DNA of 64,000 nucleotides from Psychrobacter sp. 28M-43 (lineage in GTDB: Bacteria; Pseudomonadota; Gammaproteobacteria; Pseudomonadales; Moraxellaceae): contig NZ_CP061739.1 of the NCBI RefSeq assembly GCF_014770435.1, forward strand, positions 2,046,001 to 2,110,000, in the 5' to 3' direction. Below are positions 36,888 through 45,967 of this stretch, piece after piece. The notes below the pieces were generated by a model, which ran no database searches, was not told where the DNA came from, and saw only the letters and a program-made list of their open reading frames with translations. Each line of letters opens with the position of its first letter. Positions within the stretch are counted from its first letter, which is position 1. The translations under genes were made by a program, and so were the position numbers.

Positions 36888-39803
36888 TTAGTTGTTTAGC
36901 GATAATGCCGCGTCTAAGGGCTTATTATTATAGGTTATAACTTCATCAACTCTTTGACGACTTATGGCATCAGCTGTAATTTGCGAGGTACTATGACCAA
37001 GCCAACGTGTATTTTTGAATAGCATGTCATCATTATTTGATTCAGCTGAACATAGTAATGACCACAGTTGCCAAACGCGTTGATGAGTATCAGCATTTAA
37101 AATTAAACGCGACTGGGACTCTAACTGTTTGCCAGTTAACTGGTTAGATGCTATTTGTGCTGGAGGGCTAACAGGTGAATTGGCAGGTAACGAATTGAGT
37201 GGATCTGCCGCATTGTATCTTAGAACGCGTATAGGCAAGTTAGTATCAAGAGCAATCGTACAATCCCAAACGCTGGTATCACCTATCTTGGTCCAACCAG
37301 TGATGGCCTGTACTGACAACTCATCGTTGGCCGACTGCCATATTTTTCCTTGCTCACAACGCTGAGTGCTGATAGTAAGCGTATCTTCAGACTGCCTAAC
37401 TGTTTTGTAAGCTTGCTGAAATGTAGACCAACGATCAGAGCGCCCTGCTTGCCAATATTGGCTAATAGCTAACCGGTCATTTAATTGAGCAACGGTCATC
37501 GGCAGTAATTCAGAATTTTTAGTATTAGCAATATTCTTATTGTCAGGAATTAACGTATCAGTCAGGCTAATACTGCTGCTCTGTACGACAATACTTTCTA
37601 ACTTATCGACAGATATACTACCCAGTTGCTGCTTTAAATTTTCAGATAAATTGTCTGCTGTCAGGCTGCTTGGCATCATTCGTGTAGAGGCTGGTCTATG
37701 GTCAGCTAAGAACAACCAATTGGTATTGTCTTCATTGACGGTAGGATATTGCAGCAATGCCGCCGTTATATACGAATCACCCGTTGGTAGAATATACAGG
37801 GTCGGTACAGTTACCAGTGACTGCTGATTGGCATACACCGTTATCATCAGCAACGTTAATGGTGGTAACATCAACCAACGACTGAGTAAACCTCGTGGCA
37901 GTAGCCAAGGCAATGCACTTAGCAAAGCCATCGATAGTATCGCGATATTAACTGGTGTATAGAGCCACGCATCCGATAGCGCTGGCAATGACGTCAGCCA
38001 ACTCATTAAATCGTGTAGATGACCAACTATCGTACTAATAATTACCCAAAGAATATCAGCAATACTCGGCACCAGAAGGTAACATAGTCCTGCTAATAGA
38101 TTGAGCGGTACAATCACCCAACCAAATAGCCCGATAGCAAATAAATTGATAAAAAGACCCCATAACGACGCCTTACCGAATAAAAGCAACGTAACGGGTA
38201 ATAAAGTAAGAAACAGCCAAAACTGTAATTTAAACACACGCTTGATCGTTTGCCAAACACGGTTAGATAGCGCGTTATTGATATGAGTACGTGGCTTACC
38301 ATCGTGTACAGTCGTTGCAGCAGTAGTCTGATGCTGATACGACTTATCGTCATACTTAAGTAATAACGCCACTGCAATAAAAGATAGCCAGTAACCTGCC
38401 TGCCACAATACGTAAGGGTCACGCCAAGCCATCAACACAGCCAATGCCAATAGCACGCGCATCGTACTAATAGGGAGCAATGTTAATCTGACAAATCCAA
38501 TCGCTAATAACATCCAAGCCGTACGAGCAGCAGGCACGTCAAAACCAGTAAATAACGCATAAATAAAAGCGGCACCAATCATTACCCACCAGCGCACTTG
38601 CCAACGCGGAATACGCCGATAAATCGCTGAATAATTACGATCAAACAGCAGTACAACTATGCCTGCCAATACAATAGCTAAAAACAGTACGTGCGTGCCT
38701 GAAATAGCGAGCAGATGTGAGATACCCGCCAGTTGATATAAATCTTTAGTATCACGATTAATCAAGCTACGATCACCCGTGAGAAGACTTAATGTCACGG
38801 CTTTTGCTTGTTGCTCTGCTGTCGTTTGTGCTGACCAGTCTTGATAGAAATGCTGTCGTAATCGCCAACGCCCTTGATCAATACGAGTACGAAAGCGCTG
38901 AAGATATGAATCAGAGTCTAGCGACTGCTTCGAATACTTTTCAGCGCTGATTTCATTGCTAATTTCGCCACTATTTACCAATGTAGGGCTAACGGCCAAA
39001 ATATTTGCAACGCCATCAATATGCCGACCTCGTAACCAGCGATAACTGTCAAAGCCAGTAGGATTATTGCCTGCTTGCTCAGAAGTAGCCAATGGCGCCA
39101 GTGCTAGGCTCATGAATATCTCATCACCGGGCTGCAAATCGTTTAAGAATGCAAACTGGCTATCATTTGCAGACTTTTTTGGATAGGCGTTAAGTAAGAT
39201 TCGGTGTTCGCTGACTTTGATATTAACTTCATTGGAATTAATATTGTAATTTCTGCTTAGGCTATTTTTATTCGCATCTAAGTAGTCGGATGTTTTAGTT
39301 GCTAATTCTATCGGCGTCAGCTCAGCAACCAATGGAGTGATATTCGTTATCACGGCTACTTGGCGATACCCGCTGTCTGTCGCGGCATCATAAACACTGT
39401 CGCTCAACCCTTCGATACGCACGAGCGCTTGTACTCGTATCGGAGCGGTAATTTCAGTGCTTTCTGCTTGTTGATGAATAACCAAAGCTTGTAGTGCACT
39501 GCCTATCACTAACCCAGTCGCTAACAAAGCTAAGACTAAGTATCTAATAATACGGAAAGGAAGTTTAGTATGACGAGATGCGTTGTTAGAGGTATTGCTA
39601 TCAGCGCTGTGGCTGTCTATCGAGGGTATGTTGAATTGAGCAGACGCCAGCAGAAACGTAGCAAATACAATCAGCGCCAACGACAGATTGGACGGATCAA
39701 TCATATCTAGCAAAGACAAATCAGTTGGCAATATCACATTATCTGCGACTGCCAATACGCCCATCATAACTATAATTATGAGGCTACCAATCAACCAGTA
39801 CAC
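36888..39803 (-). CDS. comEC: ComEC/Rec2 DNA-uptake channel with degenerate C-terminal domain
   Basis: A 971-residue membrane protein that carries single-stranded DNA across the inner membrane during transformation. The N-terminal hydrophobic segments and the soluble DUF4131-like domain come first, then the competence domain with LLAISGTHVLFLAIVLAGI, FIYALFTGFDVPAARTAWML and LLAGLCYLLVP. The C-terminal region (about 665-971) lies where the metallo-beta-lactamase-like domain is expected. It opens VPTLYILPTGDSYITAAL instead of the usual DVGQG segment, and no HxHxDH motif is visible. The start is a GTG: AAGGAG lies 5 nt before GTG 39803, better placed than GTG 39809. Competence in this strain is suggested, not shown. 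Confidence 0.87.
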   Translation of the reverse strand: MYWLIGSLIIIVMMGVLAVADNVILPTDLSLLDMIDPSNLSLALIVFATFLLASAQFNIPSIDSHSADSNTSNNASRHTKLPFRIIRYLVLALLATGLVIGSALQALVIHQQAESTEITAPIRVQALVRIEGLSDSVYDAATDSGYRQVAVITNITPLVAELTPIELATKTSDYLDANKNSLSRNYNINSNEVNIKVSEHRILLNAYPKKSANDSQFAFLNDLQPGDEIFMSLALAPLATSEQAGNNPTGFDSYRWLRGRHIDGVANILAVSPTLVNSGEISNEISAEKYSKQSLDSDSYLQRFRTRIDQGRWRLRQHFYQDWSAQTTAEQQAKAVTLSLLTGDRSLINRDTKDLYQLAGISHLLAISGTHVLFLAIVLAGIVVLLFDRNYSAIYRRIPRWQVRWWVMIGAAFIYALFTGFDVPAARTAWMLLAIGFVRLTLLPISTMRVLLALAVLMAWRDPYVLWQAGYWLSFIAVALLLKYDDKSYQHQTTAATTVHDGKPRTHINNALSNRVWQTIKRVFKLQFWLFLTLLPVTLLLFGKASLWGLFINLFAIGLFGWVIVPLNLLAGLCYLLVPSIADILWVIISTIVGHLHDLMSWLTSLPALSDAWLYTPVNIAILSMALLSALPWLLPRGLLSRWLMLPPLTLLMITVYANQQSLVTVPTLYILPTGDSYITAALLQYPTVNEDNTNWLFLADHRPASTRMMPSSLTADNLSENLKQQLGSISVDKLESIVVQSSSISLTDTLIPDNKNIANTKNSELLPMTVAQLNDRLAISQYWQAGRSDRWSTFQQAYKTVRQSEDTLTISTQRCEQGKIWQSANDELSVQAITGWTKIGDTSVWDCTIALDTNLPIRVLRYNAADPLNSLPANSPVSPPAQIASNQLTGKQLESQSRLILNADTHQRVWQLWSLLCSAESNNDDMLFKNTRWLGHSTSQITADAISRQRVDEVITYNNKPLDAALSLNN

Positions 39804-40048
39804 CAGCACTCCTTGCTTGATGACTTAAATATTATTCGGCCAAATATAGTTGTTTACTATAGCAAATGACACGCGATGCAATAGCATTTATATTTATATT
39901 ACCCTATACTGAGGCAACGTATTAGGTGGTAACTATCTGACACCACCATTCTGTGTGTTCTAACCTTTATCCTACTCACCATATATTACTTTATACCAGC
40001 TTCTCAATATCATTGAGTAGACTGTAGTTAATGATTAAAGGCGATCCT

Positions 40049-40624
40049 GTGCCCCAAAAACGTCTAAAAGACCTACTTCCTACACCAGAGAAAATCTTAG
40101 AAAGTCGCACTTTAAAGCTGTTTGCACCGCACTTAGCTGATCCAAGGTTATGGCATTTCAATCGACACAGCCTAAATAAGGCCGTCTATATCGGTGTACT
40201 AAGTGCATTTTTTCCGCTGCCAGGACAGATGTTACTGGCACTTATTGGCTCGCTTATTTTTCGTGCCAATGTCCCTATGGCGCTTGGTTTGACATGGATT
40301 ACCAACCCAGTCACTAGCTTACCCATCTTCTATGCTGGATATTATATCGGTGCAAAGATCATTGATGCACCTGTAATTAGTTTGCGATTCATCGGTAGAA
40401 TGATTGCTGATTTTAGCTTATGGGCATTATCAAATGGTGCCAATCCGTTCATTACTTATCGCGGTACCGTATCGCTTGCTGCATTTTGTATCGGGCTAAC
40501 AATTTTAGCCGTAGTCACCAGTCTTATTTGCGGTTTGGCATTTAAAGCCATTTGGCGTTATAAAACCGTGGCTAGTTGGCAGAAACGTCAGCAAAAACCT
40601 TCTGACGAATCTGACAAGTCATAA
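40049..40624 (+). CDS. DUF2062 membrane protein
   Basis: A 191-residue protein. RLKDLLPTPEKILESRTLKL and DPRLWHFNRHSLNKAVYIGV at the start, and LSAFFPLPGQMLLALIGSLI plus TWITNPVTSLPIFYAGYYIG later, are the DUF2062 pattern. There are three to four membrane segments. Function unknown. The longest frame starts at ATG 40031 without a ribosome site; AAAGG is 7 nt before GTG 40049, giving the family-like start MPQKRL, so I prefer that. It is divergent from comEC. Confidence 0.84.
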   Translation: MPQKRLKDLLPTPEKILESRTLKLFAPHLADPRLWHFNRHSLNKAVYIGVLSAFFPLPGQMLLALIGSLIFRANVPMALGLTWITNPVTSLPIFYAGYYIGAKIIDAPVISLRFIGRMIADFSLWALSNGANPFITYRGTVSLAAFCIGLTILAVVTSLICGLAFKAIWRYKTVASWQKRQQKPSDESDKS

Positions 40625-40644
40625 GGCAATTTATAAGGCAATTT
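40621..40644. repeat. 12-bp tandem repeat at a stop codon
   Basis: ATAAGGCAATTT occurs twice in a row (40621-40632 and 40633-40644). The first copy contains the stop codon of the DUF2062 gene. Confidence 0.6.
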
Positions 40645-40699
40645 ATCTTTATTACACGGCTATAACGCTTACGCCCTAGCTAAACTAAGCTAGCAAAGC

Positions 40700-41005
40700 T
40701 CATTCTTCTTTACTGTTCTCTATAGCATTCAAAACTTTGTCAGTGAAATTGCTATCCATCGGTACGATCTCAATGACTTCATCATTTTTACAGAGCGTGT
40801 AACGCTTACCTGTCGCGCTGTCTTGAACTTTTAGGTCGTAATCAACCCCAGCCAAAGTGATGGCATCAAACACAGGGGTCAGTAGCTCCGTTTGTGCCTG
40901 TCTATCGAACGTTTCAAACAAAGTTGGATCGATATAAGGCTTTAACGGCTCATTACCTTCTTCTGCACTGCCAAAAGCCGCAATTGGATTATCATCTTCA
41001 CGCAT
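40700..41005 (-). CDS. small acidic hypothetical protein
   Basis: A 101-residue protein I do not recognise. It is acidic, without membrane segments or signal peptide. The middle VFDAITLAGVDYDLKVQDSATGKRYTLCKNDEVIEIVPM looks like a compact alpha/beta unit. AAGGAT is 7 nt before ATG 41005; the ATG at 41014 is too close to it. It lies alone on the minus strand, 169 bp below lolD. Possibly a lineage-specific conserved protein. Confidence 0.65.
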   Translation of the reverse strand: MREDDNPIAAFGSAEEGNEPLKPYIDPTLFETFDRQAQTELLTPVFDAITLAGVDYDLKVQDSATGKRYTLCKNDEVIEIVPMDSNFTDKVLNAIENSKEE

Positions 41006-41121
41006 TTTACGCATCCTTATAAAATAGATAAGGCGGCTGGCTCACAACCGCTTAATCGCTAGTTTCTATGATATATTTTCTTAATAATACAACAATAACT
41101 TTTCAATATGATAGCCATAAC

Positions 41122-41142
41122 AAACGCCAATAGATGGCGTTT
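41122..41142 (-). terminator. possible terminator after lolD
   Basis: AAACGCCA (41122-41129) pairs with TGGCGTTT (41135-41142). It is 33 bp past the lolD stop with a short T-run. Confidence 0.45.
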
Positions 41143-41174
41143 TGGTCAGTTTTTCGACCTAATATAAAAAATTA

Positions 41175-41855
41175 TTAATACTGTTCCCAATGCCCATTGC
41201 GTAGCAACAACTGACGGTCAGCAAGAGCAGCTAAATTGCGATCATGCGTCACCATAAGTAGCGCAGTTTGCATGGTGCTTTGTAGTTCTGACAACAGGCC
41301 AAATACGCTCTGCGCATTGTCATAATCCAAGTTACCTGTTGGCTCGTCCGCCAAAATAAGCGATGGCTTAGTCACTAGCGCGCGTGCAATCGCTACACGT
41401 TGGCGCTCGCCACCTGATAGCTCACCTGGTCTATGCATCAAACGATGCTCAAGACCGACATTTTCTAGAATCTCAACTGCCTGCTTACGAGCATCAGTCG
41501 TTGATACTTCTGGACGCATCAGCAACGGCATGGCTACGTTTTCGATTGCTGTAAATTCTGCTAGCAGATGGTGAAACTGATAAATAAAACCCAAATGCTT
41601 GTTGCGCATAGCTCCGCGCTCAGTTTCATTCATGCTATTTAATAACTGACCATGTAACCAAACCTCACCACTGGTTGGCGTATCTAGACCACCAAGCAAA
41701 TGTAGCAACGTACTTTTACCTGAACCACTGGTTCCAACGATAGCGATGCGCTCACCCGCATGAACAGTCAGATCAAGACCAGTCAATACTTGTGTACTGA
41801 CCGCGCCTTCATCATATATCTTATTGATATTGGTCGCCTCTAAAATGGCAGACAT
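41175..41855 (-). CDS. lolD: lipoprotein-releasing ABC transporter ATPase
   Basis: A 226-residue ATPase of the LolCDE machine, which frees lipoproteins from the inner membrane for LolA. Walker A is GTSGSGKST, the signature is [15 protein letters not shown], Walker B is [12 protein letters not shown] and the H-loop is LMVTHD. AAAGGAAG precedes ATG 41855. It follows lolC by 57 bp, as in the usual operon. Confidence 0.96.
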   Translation of the reverse strand: MSAILEATNINKIYDEGAVSTQVLTGLDLTVHAGERIAIVGTSGSGKSTLLHLLGGLDTPTSGEVWLHGQLLNSMNETERGAMRNKHLGFIYQFHHLLAEFTAIENVAMPLLMRPEVSTTDARKQAVEILENVGLEHRLMHRPGELSGGERQRVAIARALVTKPSLILADEPTGNLDYDNAQSVFGLLSELQSTMQTALLMVTHDRNLAALADRQLLLRNGHWEQY

Positions 41856-41912
41856 AGCGCTTCCTTTATTTTATTTATTTCGGTATTTATTTCGATGTTT
41901 AGGCGTTTGCGA

Positions 41913-43154
41913 TTACTCATAGCGTAGCGTTTGAGCAGGCTGAATCTTAGCCGCTCTGCGCGCTGGATAAATTGTTGCCAAAAAGCTCAATACAAACGAT
42001 GCACCTGTGATTAATACCACATCTAACAAACGCAACTGTGATGGCAAGTAATTGACAAAATACGCATCAAACAGGTTCAGACCAAAGGCTTGATTAATAA
42101 AGCCTAAAATATCGCTGACCGTAAGCGCAAATATCACACCCAGTATCGTACCAGCGATAGTACCGATGACACCGATGACCACACCTTGAACCATAAAGAC
42201 TTGAGTAATCAAACGAGGAGACGCACCAAAGGTTTTTAAGATTGCGATATCTGCTTTTTTATCGGTCACTAGCATGACCAGACTTGAGACAATATTAAAA
42301 GCGGCAACTAGGATAATCAAAAATAGTAATAGGCCGACCATGGCTTTTTCCATTTGAATTGCCCCAAACAGATTGCCATGAGTTTGTGTCCAGTCATTTG
42401 GATATAGCTTTTCAGGTGCGATAGCAGCCGCTTTTTCCGCAGCTATCGGCGCAGTAAAGATATCGTTAAGCTTCATGCGTACGCCCTGCGCACCTTCTGG
42501 CAGACGCAGTAATTTTGCCGCATCACCCATCGGGATAAACGCCATAAGACTGTCTACTTCTGGGCTAATCGTAAAAATACCTGTCAGAGTAAATCGCTTA
42601 AACCGCGGTATCACGCCTGCTGGTGATGGTGACGCTTCTGGCAATACTAGCGTCACTTTATCACCTATTTGCAGACCCAAAGACTGCACCATCTCCTCGC
42701 CCAACACGATACTGAAATCACCACTTTTCAGGGTGTCAATACTACCTTCAATCATGTGCTCATTGATAATGGAGACGTTTTTTTCGTATTCAGGCTCGAC
42801 GCCTGTCACCATGATACCTGCGACCTGACCATTTGATGTCAGCATCCCTTGCAGTTGAATGAATGGTGCCACAGCTGCCACTTCTGGGTCTTCCTTGATC
42901 TTATCAGCTAGCTGTTCCCAGTCGCCAATAATTTCTGATGAGACCACAGTAGCCTGCGGTACCATTCCCAAAATACGAGTTTTCAGTTCACGGTCAAAAC
43001 CGTTCATCACTGATAGCACCGTAATCAATACGGCAACCCCAAGCGTCAGACCAATCATCGAGATGAGTGATATAAAGGAGATAAAGCCATTACTACGTTC
43101 TGCTCGGGTATATCGTAAGCCGATAAATAACGCTAAAGGACGAAACATATTCAA
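41913..43154 (-). CDS. lolC: lipoprotein-releasing transporter membrane subunit
   Basis: A 413-residue permease of the LolC/E family. LFIGLRYTRAERSNGFISFIS at the N-terminus leads into the first membrane helix, a large periplasmic domain follows (about 45-270), and three helices end the protein with the FtsX-type DKKADIAILKTFGAS and YPARRAAKIQPAQTLRYE motifs. Only one LolC/E gene is present here, so this is likely a LolF-type protein acting as a homodimer with LolD, or the second copy lies elsewhere. AAAGAG precedes ATG 43154. Confidence 0.92.
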   Translation of the reverse strand: MNMFRPLALFIGLRYTRAERSNGFISFISLISMIGLTLGVAVLITVLSVMNGFDRELKTRILGMVPQATVVSSEIIGDWEQLADKIKEDPEVAAVAPFIQLQGMLTSNGQVAGIMVTGVEPEYEKNVSIINEHMIEGSIDTLKSGDFSIVLGEEMVQSLGLQIGDKVTLVLPEASPSPAGVIPRFKRFTLTGIFTISPEVDSLMAFIPMGDAAKLLRLPEGAQGVRMKLNDIFTAPIAAEKAAAIAPEKLYPNDWTQTHGNLFGAIQMEKAMVGLLLFLIILVAAFNIVSSLVMLVTDKKADIAILKTFGASPRLITQVFMVQGVVIGVIGTIAGTILGVIFALTVSDILGFINQAFGLNLFDAYFVNYLPSQLRLLDVVLITGASFVLSFLATIYPARRAAKIQPAQTLRYE

Positions 43155-43295
43155 ACTCTTTATCTTATCTACGTGCGACTTTATATAGGTTGCATAACAA
43201 GCAGTAGTAAATGCATCATACAGTTGCTACTACTCACATATAAATCAAACACAAAAACAGGGTGTCAGACGAGCCAATAACAGCTGTCAAAAGGG

Positions 43296-43318
43296 AGCTA
43301 GTTTGACACAAACTAGCT
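43296..43318. promoter_or_regulatory. 9-bp inverted repeat between lolC and the unknown gene
   Basis: AGCTAGTTT (43296-43304) pairs perfectly with AAACTAGCT (43310-43318) around GACAC. It lies in the 437-bp divergent region 43155-43591, which holds no gene. It could be an operator; no T-run marks it as a terminator. Confidence 0.4.
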
Positions 43319-43591
43319 GATATGTGCCAGTCATTAGCAACAACTGAGAGTATTTTTTACCAAAAAACTGGGTTTTGTTATTATTTTTTATAGGGGGCTT
43401 GCTATTAGCTGTACCAATACCTATATATTATATGCTAAAGACAATTGTCATTAACCCCTCATTGAGGTTTCTGATCTTTTACTGGCTAGGTTGCTGACCA
43501 TCATAAACCAATCATTTAAAATGTTGGATGGTACACAAGCAAACACAGTATTAGATATAAACCTCACGCTGACTTAATTTTGAGTATTTTC

Positions 43592-44566
43592 ATGACCATA
43601 AATTATCAATACAAAAACATTCAATCTCCTACCAAGATCACGTTGACCGATGAGCAGTCTGCAGGTCACGCCGATCACTGGCGTATTCTGACCGATGATA
43701 TGAGTCATGATGTGCCTGAATGGCTACAAAAAATGATCGAAGTCGCTGCTATGCCTAAAGGCCTGAACAACAACGTCAGTGCAAAAGACAGTTGCCTGCT
43801 TCTATCAGAAGACCAACCTTGCCATATTAATCAAGTGCTGGCGATGAAAGATGGTAAGCCAGAATGCTTTATTAATGCTTATCCTTGTGTCGATAGTCCT
43901 TACGGATTGAACTGCAAAATTGAGCGTGTCATCGCTAATGACAACTCGCATGATGCCGTGTTGCGCTTACGTACTGCTGATGGCAGCATTATTTATGCGT
44001 TTGATCAACTCTATACGACCAACCGTCATCTCTATCAACGCGACACTTCTTACTATGTGAACTTTAGTGCTTGGGCGCACGAAATTAAGCTAAGCGAGCA
44101 AAATGAAGTCATCATGGTCGAAGACCAAGAGTCTATCCGTTATCATCGTGCCTTTAACGACATCGTGGCGGCAAATGACGGAAAAATCCCTGATGACTTG
44201 CAAGAGCAAATCAGCGAATGGAAACCTGAGACCAAAGAACAAATGGCACCTGTCGAGATTAACTTGGGCCATATGTGCGCTTACTTGTTTGGCGATACGC
44301 TAGGACAAGAAGATGAAGCTTGGTGTCAGGGTCAAGTACTTGGCAAGCAAGAAACCGTATTTAATGGTAAATCTATCATATTGTTTGACGTGGTGACGCT
44401 ACGTGAGCAGGATGCAGATCCTTTTGTAGTGCGTATTGGTGCGCTCAACACTGCTGAAATCAATAGCATCAAAGTACATGACTACGTCCAAGCAAACGTA
44501 TGGCTGCAAGCAGCAATATACAAAGAAAACCAATCAAATGCGACGCAGCAATCAAAAGCTAGCTAG
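43592..44566 (+). CDS. unrecognised conserved-looking cytoplasmic protein
   Basis: A 324-residue protein I cannot place. It has no signal peptide or membrane segment. Codon use is like its neighbours, so it is a real gene. The first 190 residues (from INYQYKNIQSPTKITLTDEQ to the RYHRAF segment) look like one domain with many aromatic residues and Cys pairs (SCLLLSEDQPCHI, NAYPCVDSPYGLNCKIE). Residues about 215-320 form a second part with an OB-fold feel (WCQGQVLGKQETVFNGKSII, IKVHDYVQANVWLQAAIYKE). A TTG at 43580 opens the frame; ATG 43592 is chosen. A very strong terminator follows. Monocistronic. Confidence 0.7.
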   Translation: MTINYQYKNIQSPTKITLTDEQSAGHADHWRILTDDMSHDVPEWLQKMIEVAAMPKGLNNNVSAKDSCLLLSEDQPCHINQVLAMKDGKPECFINAYPCVDSPYGLNCKIERVIANDNSHDAVLRLRTADGSIIYAFDQLYTTNRHLYQRDTSYYVNFSAWAHEIKLSEQNEVIMVEDQESIRYHRAFNDIVAANDGKIPDDLQEQISEWKPETKEQMAPVEINLGHMCAYLFGDTLGQEDEAWCQGQVLGKQETVFNGKSIILFDVVTLREQDADPFVVRIGALNTAEINSIKVHDYVQANVWLQAAIYKENQSNATQQSKAS

Positions 44567-44621
44567 GCTGTTTGAAAGACTTTCTACAGCTTTCATGCTG
44601 TTACTTATGTAATTACCCAAT

Positions 44622-44655
44622 AAAAAAGCCCCTAATATGAATTAGGGGCTTTTTT
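44622..44655. terminator. bidirectional terminator
   Basis: A 15-bp perfect stem, AAAAAAGCCCCTAAT (44622-44636) with its complement at 44641-44655 and a 4-nt loop, ends in T6. It separates the unknown gene from the convergent SCP2 gene. Confidence 0.92.
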
Positions 44656-44711
44656 GTGTCTTACTGATTTACAACGCAAAAACGTAGCGTAAAATTCGTA
44701 TCAATATGCGA

Positions 44712-45101
44712 TTAAGCCATTGTCGTCATTGATTTGATGCGAGTGTATAGCTCTTTTTGCTCTGCACTTGGACGTGCAGTCTGTACTGCCATTAGCTGTG
44801 ACATATCGCCTTCGACGCGGATTTTGCCACTCATAAATGCACCCATGATTTGATTGGTATCAAAATCAGTGATGATAGACTGTAGGATATCGCGATCTAA
44901 TAGCAGCGTCGTCGTTGCATTATCGTTTAAGCCGCGATGCAGCAAACCATTTGCAAAATTGGCTTCGATAGTTTTATCAGCTTCAGCCACTTTTAAGTTG
45001 ACGACCATATTGGCAAGTACTGGCGGTAAGTTTAACTCACCTGCTTCGTTGCCCATTTTTTCTACTTGCTCAAACCATTCATCTGTCAAAAAAACTGCCA
45101 T
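44712..45101 (-). CDS. SCP2 sterol-carrier-domain protein
   Basis: A 129-residue single-domain SCP2 protein, cytoplasmic. The LPPVLANMVVNLKVAEADKT strand region and ILQSIITDFDTNQIMGAFMSGKIRVEGDM (with the GKI/VEGD turn) are typical. It presumably binds a lipid or acyl-CoA; the ligand is unknown. AAGGAT lies 9 nt before ATG 45101. Confidence 0.87.
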   Translation of the reverse strand: MAVFLTDEWFEQVEKMGNEAGELNLPPVLANMVVNLKVAEADKTIEANFANGLLHRGLNDNATTTLLLDRDILQSIITDFDTNQIMGAFMSGKIRVEGDMSQLMAVQTARPSAEQKELYTRIKSMTTMA

Positions 45102-45967
45102 ATTATATTATCCTTAATTGATATTCTGTCAGACCAATATCCCTTGAGGCACTCTTGACCTAACTATTAGAATTATTAAAATGATTGCTATCAATAGACC
45201 TATGCAATACATAGCCATTAATGACGTTCAGCATCATTATAAAGGGCGACTTGATAAGAAGTAAAACCTATTTATCGGCTCAGCAATGTTATTGTTACAA
45301 AACTTCTTTGCAGGCCTACGCTTATGTTTAGCGAGCGCTTCCCCTATTCAATCAAACTGAGCATCTAGAATAGTGACAAAATTGTGTATAAAATAGAGGA
45401 GTAGCACAGCAATAATAAGTTGCTCGCTAACATTTATACCAAAGAGTTTGTATTTTGGCGCATAGTTCTGATGATATTTAATTAGGATTGCGTTACAATA
45501 CCCTTAAACAGAGTCGGGAGTTTTAACCAAACATTACATAATCGTGTTTTTTGTCAGCCGCCGCTAGCATACATCTATGGTCAATGCGTTTTAATAGCCC
45601 TATAGATATGGGTATCTATCTTCATTAGTACAGATTTTTTCGTAATAATTAAGATACATATTTAGCCTTATGAGATGTTTGATGCTCAAAACGGCGCGTC
45701 TTCTTATTTACCTTGATGATCTATTAACAATCCTATTATCGATTGACCTTGAGTAAGGTGCATGAAGTGCCTATTTCTATTTATTAGTATTAACTGATAG
45801 ACAGCAAGGGCCTGAATCGATATTTAATGATGTCATTGCGCTAAGTAAGTCAAAAAACAACATGTGTTGGCACCAGTATAAATATGAATTTGAGAGTATT
45901 TATAGTGCAGACAGCATAGATTGTTGGTTAATTCTGTTGATAATTCGGGCTGTAAAGGAATCATCCA
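45102..45967. other. 866-bp gene-free region upstream of ccoN
   Basis: No reading frame or RNA gene can be supported here. It must hold the promoters of ccoN and of the SCP2 gene. A short hairpin, ATAGATA (45602-45608) and TATCTAT (45613-45619), is present. I looked for an FNR/Anr box (TTGAT-N4-ATCAA), expected for cbb3 oxidase genes, and found only half-sites. It is by far the largest gap in the window. Confidence 0.6.

Noticed and set aside
45102-45967. FNR/Anr boxes before ccoN
   Set aside because: Only half-sites (TTGAT) and a mis-spaced TTGATGCTCAA at about 45680 were seen; none fits TTGAT-N4-ATCAA.
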